Below, piece after piece: positions 6,056 to 13,965 of a stretch of 15,768 nt of DNA. Within the stretch, counting starts at the first letter, position 1. The number at the start of each line of letters is the position of its first letter. The translations under genes and the position numbers were made by a program. This DNA is from Janthinobacterium sp. (lineage in GTDB: Bacteria; Pseudomonadota; Gammaproteobacteria; Burkholderiales; Burkholderiaceae_D), in NCBI GenBank assembly GCA_003482555.1, contig DMYQ01000297.1, forward strand, positions 5,309-21,076, in the 5' to 3' direction. A model generated the notes under the pieces. That model did not search any database and had not been told where the DNA came from. It saw only the letters and a list, made by a program, of their open reading frames with translations.

Positions 6056-7834
6056 ATGAAGTTACATTGGATGGCGCGCCTGCTGGGCGCAGGACTGCTG
6101 AGCTTGCCGCTCTTGGCCGCCGCCGCCGAACCGGTCAAGGTCTTGCGCTATATCTTGCCGGCCGCCGAAACCGGTTTCGACCCGGCCACCGCGCGCGACC
6201 AGTATTCGGGCCACATCACCGAAGCCATCTTTGAAACCCTGCTTACCTACGACTATCTGGCGCGCCCGGCCAAGTTGGTGACGGAGACGGCCGCCGCGCT
6301 GCCGGAAGTGTCAAGCGACGGCAAGACTTACACGATACGCTTGAAAAAAGGCATACTGTTCACGCCCGACCCCGCCTTCAAGGGCAAGCGGCGCGAATTG
6401 ACGATGGCCGACTATGTGTATTCGTGGAAGCGCCTGTTCGACCCGAAACTGTCTTCGCCGCAAACCTGGCTCTTCGAAGGCAAGGTGGTCGGGCTCGACG
6501 AGCTGGCCAAACAGGCGGCCAAGACCGGCAAGATGGATTACGACAAGCCGATCGCCGGCTTTGAATTGCTCGACCCCTACACCCTGCGCATCCACCTGAC
6601 CCAGACCGATTTCAACCTGGGCATGATCCTGGCCTTCGTGCCGACCGGCGCCATGGCGCGCGAAGTGGTCGAGAAATACGGCGACATCAAGGGCGAGGTT
6701 GCCTCCAATCCCGTCGGCACCGGTTCCTACAAGCTGGCCCAGTGGGTGCGCGGCAGCCGCATCGTGCTCGATGAAAACACCGACCACTTGCCGGAAACCT
6801 GGGACTTCCAGGCCGGCGAAGACGCCGACGACCAGCGCATCGTGCGCCAGATGAAGGGCAAGAAGATACCGCAGATCGGGCGCATCGAAATCAGCGTGCT
6901 GATCGAAGACCAGTCGCGCTGGTTGACCTTCCAGAGCGGCGGCGCCGACCTGTTCTGGCTGAATGGCCCCCTGACCAGCAAGGCCATCTTGAACGGCAAG
7001 CTGCGGCCGGAACTGGCGGCCAAGGGTATGCAACTGTCGCGCCTGATCGATCCGGAAATCACTTATTTCTACTGGAATATGGCCGACCCGGTGCTGGGCG
7101 GCTTTTCCAAGGAAAAGATCGCCCTGCGGCGCGCCATCGCCATGGCCCACAACATCGATGAAGAAATCCGCATCGTCTGGAACGGCGAAGCCGTGCGCCT
7201 GCAATACCCGATACCGCCCGGCGTCGTCGGCTACGACCCGAACTACAGGAGCTTGCTGCAATACGATCCCGCGCTGGCCAACAAGCTGCTCGACAAGTTC
7301 GGCTACAAGAAGGGCGCCGATGGCTGGCGCACTTTGCCGGACGGCAAACCGCTGCTCTTGCACTACACTTCGCGCAACGAGGCCAGCGGCGTCTTGCAGG
7401 CGGAAATGTGGCGCAAGACCTATACTTCGATCGGCATCCGCATGGAAAACGACCGCATGATTTTCCCCGACATCATGAAGAAGGAAAAAGAATGCAAGAT
7501 GCAGAGCCGTAGCGCGCCCTGGCTGGCCGATTACCCGGACGGCGACAATTTCATGCAATTGTTTTACGGCCCGAACGCGCACCAGAACAACAATGGCTGC
7601 TATCAGGACCCTCAATACGACCAGTGGTATGCGGCCAGCCAAAAGCTGGCGGCCGGGCCCGAGCGCGACGCCCTGTATCACAAGATGGCGCGCGAACTGG
7701 AAGTGAACGCCGGTTCCCTGATCGGCTATGCCCGCTACCGCAATATGCTGGCCCAGCCCACCGTGCTCGGATATAAAAAGCATCCCATCCTGCATCAGGA
7801 GTGGAAATACATCGACATGGCACCGGCCAAATAA
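6056..7834 (+). CDS. ABC importer periplasmic substrate-binding protein, family 5 (peptide/nickel class)
   Basis: 592 aa. It captures substrate in the periplasm and delivers it to the two permeases encoded next. Residues 1-24 are a Sec signal peptide (KLHWMAR, hydrophobic core, AAAA before Glu25) with no lipobox cysteine, so the protein should be soluble. Family hallmarks include FDPATARDQYSGHITEAIFE near the mature N-terminus, SSDGKTYTIRLKKGI, NPVGTGSYKL and, near the C-terminus, WLADYPDGDNFMQLFYGPN. ATG 6056 is chosen because AGGGAAG (6041-6047) precedes it and the signal peptide begins there. It is first in a four-gene operon (28 nt to the next gene). The class binds oligopeptides, dipeptides, nickel chelates, glutathione or heme; sequence alone does not decide. 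The order of binding protein, two permeases and fused ATPase resembles yejABEF. Confidence 0.92.
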   Translation: MKLHWMARLLGAGLLSLPLLAAAAEPVKVLRYILPAAETGFDPATARDQYSGHITEAIFETLLTYDYLARPAKLVTETAAALPEVSSDGKTYTIRLKKGILFTPDPAFKGKRRELTMADYVYSWKRLFDPKLSSPQTWLFEGKVVGLDELAKQAAKTGKMDYDKPIAGFELLDPYTLRIHLTQTDFNLGMILAFVPTGAMAREVVEKYGDIKGEVASNPVGTGSYKLAQWVRGSRIVLDENTDHLPETWDFQAGEDADDQRIVRQMKGKKIPQIGRIEISVLIEDQSRWLTFQSGGADLFWLNGPLTSKAILNGKLRPELAAKGMQLSRLIDPEITYFYWNMADPVLGGFSKEKIALRRAIAMAHNIDEEIRIVWNGEAVRLQYPIPPGVVGYDPNYRSLLQYDPALANKLLDKFGYKKGADGWRTLPDGKPLLLHYTSRNEASGVLQAEMWRKTYTSIGIRMENDRMIFPDIMKKEKECKMQSRSAPWLADYPDGDNFMQLFYGPNAHQNNNGCYQDPQYDQWYAASQKLAAGPERDALYHKMARELEVNAGSLIGYARYRNMLAQPTVLGYKKHPILHQEWKYIDMAPAK

Positions 7835-7862
7835 GCGCCACCGACAAGAATCGAGGAAGTCT

Positions 7863-8801
7863 ATGTTTGCTTATATCTTGCGCCGCCTGTGGCAGATGGT
7901 GCCCACCATGCTGGGCGTGGTGCTACTGGTGTTCTTGCTGTTTAACTGGGTCGGCGGCGACCCCGCCTTCATCCTGGCCGGCAAGATGTCGAACGCGGAA
8001 AGCATCGCCAATATCCGCCGCCAACTGGGCACCGACCAGCCGTATTACGTGCAACTGTGGATCTTCGTCAAGCAGATCGCCACCTTCGATTTCGGCCAGA
8101 GCTGGGCCACCGGCGAGACCGTCTCGAACATCATCGAAACCCGCCTGGGGCCGTCGCTGACTGTGCTCATTCCACTGACCATCCTGGAAACGTTTTTCGG
8201 CATCACCCTGGCCCTGGCGATCGCCTTCGTGCGCGGTTCGCCGACCGACCGCCTGGTGATGGTGGTGTGCACGGTCGGCATGTCGATTTCCATCCTGGTC
8301 TATATCATCGTGTTCCAGTACGGCTTTGCCTACAAGCTGGGCCTGTTTCCCGTGCAGGGTTGGGGCGACAGTTTCTGGGAAAACTTGTTGCGCTATTCGC
8401 CGCTGCCCATCCTGATCGGCCTGGCCGTGTCGATCGCGCCCACCCTGCGCCTGTTCCGCAGCTTCGTGCTCGACGAAGCCAGTGCCGACTATGTGCGCAC
8501 GGCGCGCGCCAAGGGCTTGAGCGAGCGCCGCATCATGTGGGTGCACGTGCTGCGCAACGCCGCCATTCCCATCATTACTTACGTGATGTCGAACTTGCCG
8601 GCCCTGTTGATCGGCGCCTTCTTGCTGGAACGCTTCTTCGGCATCCCCGGCATCGGGCGCGAAGTGATCCTGGCCGTCGAGCGCAGCGATTTTCCGGTGA
8701 TCAAGGCGATCACCGTGTATGTCGCGGCCGCCACCATGGTCTTCAATCTGCTCACCGACCTGCTGTATCAGGCGGTCGATCCACGCGTACAACTGAAGTA
8801 A
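7863..8801 (+). CDS. ABC importer permease, DppB/OppB type
   Basis: 312 aa inner-membrane permease. The N-terminus MFAYILRRLWQMVPTMLGVV and the following periplasmic segment with GDPA and RRQLGTDQPYYVQ are standard for the DppB/OppB subfamily. About six membrane helices are seen (roughly 9-30, 100-125, 135-160, 180-205, 240-262 and 285-305). The cytoplasmic coupling loop is DYVRTARAKGLSERRIM, the EAA motif that docks on the ATPase; LIGAFLLERFFGIPGIG follows. GAGGA (7853-7857) lies 5 nt before the ATG. The gene is 8 nt from the next permease gene, so co-translation is likely. At 312 aa it is nearer E. coli DppB/OppB than the longer YejB. Confidence 0.94.
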   Translation: MFAYILRRLWQMVPTMLGVVLLVFLLFNWVGGDPAFILAGKMSNAESIANIRRQLGTDQPYYVQLWIFVKQIATFDFGQSWATGETVSNIIETRLGPSLTVLIPLTILETFFGITLALAIAFVRGSPTDRLVMVVCTVGMSISILVYIIVFQYGFAYKLGLFPVQGWGDSFWENLLRYSPLPILIGLAVSIAPTLRLFRSFVLDEASADYVRTARAKGLSERRIMWVHVLRNAAIPIITYVMSNLPALLIGAFLLERFFGIPGIGREVILAVERSDFPVIKAITVYVAAATMVFNLLTDLLYQAVDPRVQLK

Positions 8802-8809
8802 GGATAGCG

Positions 8810-9910
8810 ATGTCGAATACTCATGCTTCGCCCGGCTTGTGGGCGCTGGCCTGGCGCCGTTTGCGCGCCGATAAGTTGGCGATGGTGGCGCTGGCCGTGG
8901 TCGGCGCCTTCCTGCTCATGCTGGCGCTCTCGGCCAGCGGCTTGATCGTGGCCGACTGGGAAGACGAGGTCGGCGTCAGTTACGCGCCGCCGGTCTTCGT
9001 CGGCGCCGACGCCGCCGGCTCGCCGGTCGCCGCCGCTGGCGATGGTGCCAATGCCGCCAGCGGCGTGAATGTGCTCGATCCGCTGGCCGAGGATATCCGG
9101 CAACTGAAAGAGGGCATGGGCGGCGACGTCGTCGTCGACATGTACGGCATCAAAGATCCGCTGGCCGCGGAAATCGGGCAGTTGCGCGCCGGCATGGGCA
9201 AGGATCGCGGCAAGGCCAACGCCGTGAAGCGGGCCACCCTGCCGTTCGGCGCCGACAAATGGGGTCACGACGTGCTCAAGAAAACCGTCAAGGGCGGTGA
9301 AACCTCGATCGTCGTCGGCCTTGTCGCGGCCTTGCTCGCCGTACTCCTGGGCACCTTGTTCGGCGCCTTTTCCGGCTATTTCGGCGGCCGCATCGACGAT
9401 TTCTTCAACTGGTTCTACAGCATCTTCACCTCCATTCCCTCCATCTTGATGATCTTGACGGTGGCCGCCGTGCTGCAGCAAAAGGGCGTGCTGACCATCG
9501 TCCTGATCCTCGGCCTGACCGGCTGGACGGGGCCGTACCGCTTGATACGGGCCGAATACATCAAGCACAAGGCGCGCGAATACGTGATGGCGGCCGACGC
9601 CATCGGCGCCTCGCACTGGCGCAAGATGTTTTCCCACATCTTCCCCAACGTCAGCCACGTGGCGCTGGTGCAAATGTCCATCCTGGTGGTCGGCTTCATC
9701 AAGGCGGAAGTGATCTTGAGTTTTCTCGGCTTCGGCGTGCCGGTCGGCGTGGTGTCCTGGGGCAGCATGTTGAACGAAGCGCAAAACGAACTGATTCTTG
9801 GCAAGTGGTGGCAGTTGACGGCCGCCGCCGTGGCGATGGCGGTACTGGTGACGGCGTTCTCGCTGTTTACCGATGCCTTGCGCGACGCGCTTGATCCCAA
9901 AGTGAAATAG
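8810..9910 (+). CDS. ABC importer permease, DppC/OppC type with enlarged first periplasmic loop
   Basis: 366 aa, against about 300 for typical DppC. The N-terminal WRRLRADKLAMVALAVVGAF (first helix, about 23-48) and the C-terminal core from LPFGADKWGHDVLKK onward are standard: helices from about residue 165, EAA-type loop AREYVMAADAIGASHWRKMF, then EVILSFLGFGVP and a final helix. The extra length lies in the periplasmic loop, about residues 50-150, which holds an Ala/Gly-rich stretch and two similar 17-residue segments (90-106 and 116-132). AAGGA (8800-8804), overlapping the upstream stop codon, is 5 nt before the ATG. It partners with the preceding permease to form the transmembrane channel. 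The loop faces the binding protein and could take part in docking; this is inference. Confidence 0.93.
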   Translation: MSNTHASPGLWALAWRRLRADKLAMVALAVVGAFLLMLALSASGLIVADWEDEVGVSYAPPVFVGADAAGSPVAAAGDGANAASGVNVLDPLAEDIRQLKEGMGGDVVVDMYGIKDPLAAEIGQLRAGMGKDRGKANAVKRATLPFGADKWGHDVLKKTVKGGETSIVVGLVAALLAVLLGTLFGAFSGYFGGRIDDFFNWFYSIFTSIPSILMILTVAAVLQQKGVLTIVLILGLTGWTGPYRLIRAEYIKHKAREYVMAADAIGASHWRKMFSHIFPNVSHVALVQMSILVVGFIKAEVILSFLGFGVPVGVVSWGSMLNEAQNELILGKWWQLTAAAVAMAVLVTAFSLFTDALRDALDPKVK

Positions 9911-9918
9911 GAGCGGGC

Positions 9919-11613
9919 ATGAGCGCAGAATTGAACGATGACCTCTTGCAAGTGCGCAATCTGCGCGTGAGCTTCCGGGTCGACAAGAAAAATACCTTCG
10001 AGGCCGTGAAGTCGATTTCCTTCTCCGTGCCGCGCAACGCCACGGTGGCCCTGGTGGGCGAATCGGGCAGCGGCAAGTCGGTCAGTTCGCTGGCCGTGAT
10101 GGGCCTCTTGCCGCCGGAGACGACCTTGATCGACCCGGCCGGCAGCATCCTGTTCGGCGGGCGCGACTTGCTGAAGATGTCGCACGCCGAGCGCCGCGGC
10201 ATGTGCGGCAAGGATATCTCGATGATTTTCCAGGAGCCGATGTCGTCCCTCAATCCTGTCTTCACGGTGGGCTTCCAGATCGCCGAAGTGTTGCGTCGGC
10301 ACATGGGCATGAACGGCAAGCGGGCCCGCGCGCGCACCCTGGAATTGCTCGACGAAGTAGGCATCCCCGACCCGAAGACCAAGATCGACGCCTATCCCAG
10401 TCAGATGTCGGGCGGCCAGCAGCAGCGCATCATGATTGCCATGGCGATCGCCTGCGAACCGAAGCTCTTGATCGCCGATGAGCCGACCACGGCGCTCGAC
10501 GTGACGATCCAGAAACAGATCATGGAATTGATCGGCAAGCTGCGAAAGAAACACCAGATGTCGGTGCTCTTCATTACCCACGACCTGGGCCTGGTGGGCG
10601 AGATCGCCGACCGGGTGGTCGTCATGCGCCACGGCGAAGTGCGCGAAACGGGCGCGGTGCGGCAAGTGTTTGACGATCCGCAAGACTCTTACACCAAGGC
10701 GCTGCTGCATTGCCGGCCGCCGCTAGCTTCGCGGCCCTGGCGCTTGCCCGTCATCAACGACTACATGAACGGGGCGGCCGCGCCCGGCGCCCAGGTGCGC
10801 CAGCGCACCCGCGGCTACCTGCCGGACGACGACAATGTGCTGGTGGTGAATAATCTGAGCAAGAGTTTTTATTTGCGGGACGGCTGGTTCGGCAAGCGCG
10901 AATTCAAGGCCGTCAAGGATGTCTCGTTCACCCTGCCGCGCGGCAAGACGCTGGGCGTGGTGGGCGAATCCGGTTCCGGCAAGACCACGGTCGGCCTGAC
11001 TCTGCTGCGCCTGCACCAGGCCACGGGCGGCACCGCCATGTTCGAGGGCAAGGATCTGATCGCCATGCCAGAACGGGAATACCTGGCCTATAAACGCCGC
11101 ATCCAGATCATTTTCCAGAATCCCTACGCCTCGCTGAACCCGCGCTTCACGGTGGGCCAAATCTTGCTGGAACCCATGCGCATCCACAAGATCGGCGCCA
11201 ACGACAGGGAGCGCACGGAAAAAGCATACTGGTTGCTGGAAAAGGTCGGCTTGCCGGCGCTGGCGTTTCACCGCTATCCGCACGAATTTTCCGGCGGCCA
11301 GCGGCAGCGCATCGCCATCGCCCGCTGCCTGACGATGAAGCCGGAAATCCTGGTCTGCGACGAGTCGGTGTCGGCGCTGGACGTGTCGGTGCAAGCCCAG
11401 GTGCTGAACCTGCTGCAAGACTTGCAGGACGAATTCGGCATGAGTTACATCTTCATTTCGCACGATCTGTCGGTGGTGAAATACATGGCCGACCAAGTGA
11501 TGGTGATGCACCAGGGTAGCGTGGTGGAAATGGCCAATTCGGACGAGTTGTACCGCAATCCCGTGCACCCGTACACCAAAACCCTGCTGGGCGCGATCCC
11601 GCGCGGGACGTAG
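9919..11613 (+). CDS. ABC importer ATPase, two nucleotide-binding domains fused (DppD-DppF / YejF-like)
   Basis: 564 aa carrying two complete ATPase domains that drive the importer from the cytoplasm. Domain 1: Walker A GESGSGKS (47-54), signature MSGGQ (163-167), Walker B with Asp187-Glu188, then an H-loop in ITHDLGLV. Domain 2: Walker A GESGSGKT (349-356), signature FSGGQ (458-461 for SGGQ), Walker B with Asp481-Glu482 and an H-loop in ISHDLSVV. Each domain ends in the oligopeptide/dipeptide C-terminal module (DSYTKALLHC and HPYTKTLLGAIP). All catalytic elements are intact in both halves, so two ATP sites are expected. E. coli YejF and GsiA are comparable fusions. AGGAG (9909-9913) overlaps the preceding TAG and is 5 nt before the ATG. 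Last gene of the operon. Confidence 0.95.
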   Translation: MSAELNDDLLQVRNLRVSFRVDKKNTFEAVKSISFSVPRNATVALVGESGSGKSVSSLAVMGLLPPETTLIDPAGSILFGGRDLLKMSHAERRGMCGKDISMIFQEPMSSLNPVFTVGFQIAEVLRRHMGMNGKRARARTLELLDEVGIPDPKTKIDAYPSQMSGGQQQRIMIAMAIACEPKLLIADEPTTALDVTIQKQIMELIGKLRKKHQMSVLFITHDLGLVGEIADRVVVMRHGEVRETGAVRQVFDDPQDSYTKALLHCRPPLASRPWRLPVINDYMNGAAAPGAQVRQRTRGYLPDDDNVLVVNNLSKSFYLRDGWFGKREFKAVKDVSFTLPRGKTLGVVGESGSGKTTVGLTLLRLHQATGGTAMFEGKDLIAMPEREYLAYKRRIQIIFQNPYASLNPRFTVGQILLEPMRIHKIGANDRERTEKAYWLLEKVGLPALAFHRYPHEFSGGQRQRIAIARCLTMKPEILVCDESVSALDVSVQAQVLNLLQDLQDEFGMSYIFISHDLSVVKYMADQVMVMHQGSVVEMANSDELYRNPVHPYTKTLLGAIPRGT

Positions 11614-11627
11614 GCAGGTCCTTGCCC

Positions 11628-11664
11628 TCGCCAGAGCGGCCGGGGGCGAAGTAAATTCTTTTTT
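11628..11664 (+). terminator. Weak terminator candidate after the ABC operon
   Basis: TCGCC (11628-11632) can pair with GGCGA (11645-11649) around a GC-rich 12-base loop, and a run of six T follows at 11659-11664. The 9-nt gap between stem and T-run is longer than in good intrinsic terminators, so partial read-through into the DedA gene is possible. Confidence 0.3.
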
Positions 11665-11680
11665 CGGCTATGATGGAGGT

Positions 11681-12643
11681 ATGGCACACTTAATTTTCCT
11701 CTTGCAGCAGTACGGCGTGCTGATCGTGTTTGGCGTGGTGTTGCTCGAGCAAATAGGCTTGCCGATTCCCGCCTTTCCCATCCTGATCGTGGCCGGCGCC
11801 CTGGCCGTCGACGGCGACATCAGTTGGCCGGCCGTGCTGGTCGTGAGCATCGTGGCCTGCCTGATCAGCGACTATTCCTGGTTCCGCGCCGGCCGCTATT
11901 ACGGCAAGCGCATCCTCAAGCTGCTGTGCCGCATTTCCCTGTCGCCCGATTACTGCGTCAGCCAGACGGAAGACAATTTCAGCCGCTGGGGCCCGAAAGC
12001 CTTGATCGTGGCCAAGTTCATCCCGGGCTTTAACACCATCGCGCCGCCGCTGGCGGGCGCCATGGGCACCACTCAGCGCACGTTTTTAGTGTTCAGCGTG
12101 CTCGGCGGCCTGCTCTGGAGCGGCACCGGCATCGCCATCGGCGCCTATTTTCATACCAGCATAGATCAAGTGCTCGACGTTCTCGAAACCATGGGCGGCA
12201 GGGCGCTGATGGTGCTGGGCTCCTTGCTATTGTTGTTTATTTCCTTTAAATATGTGGAGCGCAAGCGTTTCCACCAAAAGGTACTGGTCGATCGCATCAG
12301 CGTCGATGAATTGAAAGCCTTGATCGCCCAGGGGCAGGAACCGGTGCTGGTCGATGCCCGCAGCGTCACCGCGCAAATGCTGGAGCCGGCCGCGCCGGGC
12401 GCCGTGCTGTTCAACGGTGGCGAGCCGGTGGCGGGCATCACGGCGCTGGACAAGGATCGCCACATCGTCGTCTATTGCAGCTGTCCCAACGACGTCACGG
12501 CCGCACACGTGGCCAAGCAGTTGCACGCCCACGGCTACCACCGCGCCAAGCCCCTGCACGGCGGACTCGATGCCTGGAACGCGGCTTTCCGGGTCGAGCA
12601 ATTGCTGACGGAGCAAGCGCTCACCGAGGCTGCGTCGCGATAA
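11681..12643 (+). CDS. DedA-family membrane protein fused to a rhodanese domain
   Basis: 320 aa. Residues 1-200 form a DedA/VTT-type inner-membrane domain (LLEQIGLPIPAFPILIVAGAL near the start, AKFIPGFNTIAPPLAGAMG from 111, last helix about 180-200). DedA proteins act in lipid recycling and proton-linked membrane homeostasis. Residues about 203-312 are a rhodanese domain: VDARS, VVYCSCPNDVTAAHVA and GGLDAW, with Cys266 the likely active-site persulfide residue and Cys268 close by. In the DedA part, Lys112 and Asn118 occupy the spacing of two arginines that I recall as essential in E. coli YqjA, while Glu23 is kept. GGAGG (11675-11679) is only 1 nt from the ATG, which is unusually tight; no better in-frame start exists. 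It lies 67 nt after the importer operon and need not share its role. Confidence 0.9.
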   Translation: MAHLIFLLQQYGVLIVFGVVLLEQIGLPIPAFPILIVAGALAVDGDISWPAVLVVSIVACLISDYSWFRAGRYYGKRILKLLCRISLSPDYCVSQTEDNFSRWGPKALIVAKFIPGFNTIAPPLAGAMGTTQRTFLVFSVLGGLLWSGTGIAIGAYFHTSIDQVLDVLETMGGRALMVLGSLLLLFISFKYVERKRFHQKVLVDRISVDELKALIAQGQEPVLVDARSVTAQMLEPAAPGAVLFNGGEPVAGITALDKDRHIVVYCSCPNDVTAAHVAKQLHAHGYHRAKPLHGGLDAWNAAFRVEQLLTEQALTEAASR

Positions 12644-13173
12644 GGCGCGGAAGTGTGTCGTGGCAGCCCATGCACGGCGGCTTGCGCACGGCGATCGCCG
12701 TGGTCTTGCCCAGCCGCCAAGCTTTATTATCGCAGTGCAATATCTCACAACTCTTGGTATATCTGCAATTTTTCCGGAAGCGGGTGCCGCGTTTACTGGG
12801 ATTGCACGGAAAGCGTTTGGCCGATTTTGCGCTTTTTGCGCTTTTATCAGGTACAATTGGCTTCGTTGGATGAAACGGCGGGTATCGTTCGCATTGCGTA
12901 CGCACCGGCCAAGGCTCTCATCAAGCCGTCCGGGATCGCGTTTCACTTGTAATATCAACGACTTAAGACTGATGAAATAGAATCAGGGTCGGGGATGGCA
13001 GGGTACTTTTCCCTTCATCCGTAACACTCCCGCTCAGCGCGCATCGGCCAGGGCGTCGGAAAACAGCCTCAACGAGTATCCAGCAAGGCGGCGTCACGCG
13101 ATGCCTGTCTCCTGTCCCGTTGAGATGATTTGTTTTGATACTGCATAGATTACTCATCCGCACAAGAACCGCT
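12644..13173. other. 530-bp non-coding region upstream of scpB
   Basis: No reading frame here has a family-like protein, a credible start and a ribosome binding site. It holds the compound hairpin at 12676-12718; a repeated TTTTGCGC motif at about 12825-12840 followed by a -10-like TACAAT (12852-12857), for which TTGCGC (12827-12832) is a -35 at a long 19-bp spacing; and a long-range inverted repeat CTCAACG (13068-13074) / CGTTGAG (13118-13124). Inside the latter, GGC (13087-13089) can pair with GCC (13103-13105) and GCG with CGC around TCA. A transcript starting near 12864 would give scpB an untranslated leader of about 310 nt or could be a small RNA; neither is proven. Confidence 0.5.
12676..12728 (+). 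terminator. Compound hairpin after the DedA-rhodanese gene
   Basis: GGCGGCT (12676-12682) pairs with AGCCGCC (12712-12718), enclosing a perfect 16-bp palindrome, CACGGCGA/TCGCCGTG (12687-12702). A short AT-rich stretch, AAGCTTTATTAT, follows. It lies 33 nt past the stop codon, a suitable place for a terminator, though the T-tract is poor. The inner palindrome will need a small loop to form in RNA. Confidence 0.4.
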
Positions 13174-13965
13174 ATGAATACAGTTGAGGCGAAAAAAGTC
13201 CTCGAAACCGCGTTGTTGTGCGCTCGCGAAGCCTTGTCGATCCACAGCTTGAAAAAGCTGTTTGTCGACGCCGACGAGAATGGCCGCGCGCGCGGCGTCG
13301 GGGTTGGTGCCGACACGATCAAGCAATTGCTGGAAGAGTTGCGGCTCGATTGGGCCGGCAAGGGCATCGAAGTGGTGAGCCTGGCCTCGGGCTGGCGTTT
13401 TCAAAGCCGCCCGGACATGAAAATGTATCTGGATCGGATGACGCCGGAACGCCCGCCGAAGTATTCGCGGGCGACCCTGGAAACCCTGGCCATCATCGCT
13501 TACCGGCAACCGGTGACGCGCGGCGATATCGAGGAAATCCGCGGCGTGGCCGTCAATTCGCAAACGATCAAGATGCTGGAAGACCGCGGCTGGGTCGACG
13601 CCATCGGTTACCGCGACGTGGTGGGGCGGCCGGCTTTGCTGGCCACCACCAAACAATTTTTGGACGATCTGGGTTTGAATTCGCTGTCCCAGTTGCCGCC
13701 TTTGCAGCAAATCAGCGAAATGCAGGGCAACGGGCTGGAAATGGAAGCCCTGGAAGCGGCCCTGCAGGAAAATTTTGACAAGGCAATGAACAACGTTGCA
13801 AACCATGGTGGTGCAGGTAGCGATACGGCTGTGACAGATGTGACAGCAAGCCCTGATGCCGGCCCCGATGCTTCAATTGATGAAGCCTTCACCCACGACC
13901 CTGCGCCAGAATTAACGGTTGACGCTGCGCCAGGTCAGCACAACCAAGAAACGAATAATGACTAA
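13174..13965 (+). CDS. scpB: Segregation and condensation protein B (ScpB)
   Basis: 263 aa. ScpB dimerises and binds the ScpA kleisin of the SMC-ScpAB condensin complex, which compacts and separates chromosomes. Tandem winged-helix domains cover about residues 1-185: VLETALLCAREALSIHSLKKLF at the start, then SRATLETLAIIAYRQPVTRGDIEEIRGV and GRPALLATTKQFLDDLGL, which are family hallmarks. From about residue 210 an Asp/Ala/Pro-rich acidic tail adds about 55 residues beyond the usual 190-200 aa. ATG 13174 is preferred over an in-frame TTG at 13135 because it matches the family N-terminus; the upstream ribosome binding site is weak (AAGAA). scpA is not adjacent here. The last 8 nt overlap the start of the following pseudouridine synthase gene (ATGACTAA), implying translational coupling. 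Confidence 0.95.
   Translation: MNTVEAKKVLETALLCAREALSIHSLKKLFVDADENGRARGVGVGADTIKQLLEELRLDWAGKGIEVVSLASGWRFQSRPDMKMYLDRMTPERPPKYSRATLETLAIIAYRQPVTRGDIEEIRGVAVNSQTIKMLEDRGWVDAIGYRDVVGRPALLATTKQFLDDLGLNSLSQLPPLQQISEMQGNGLEMEALEAALQENFDKAMNNVANHGGAGSDTAVTDVTASPDAGPDASIDEAFTHDPAPELTVDAAPGQHNQETNND

Noticed and set aside
6311..7795. Minus-strand open frame of 494 codons opposite the substrate-binding protein
   Set aside because: Shadow of a well-supported gene; its His/Gly/Val-rich composition and absence of any domain or ribosome binding site argue against coding.
11597..11608. Perfect 12-bp palindrome TCCCGCGCGGGA at the end of the ATPase gene as a regulatory site
   Set aside because: It is inside the final codons of a conserved C-terminus, is short, and such GC palindromes are common by chance at this base composition.
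12653..12952. Small open frames in the scpB upstream region as a hypothetical gene
   Set aside because: No credible ribosome binding site, atypical composition, overlapping frames on both strands with no family resemblance; one of them would be interrupted by the terminator-like hairpin.
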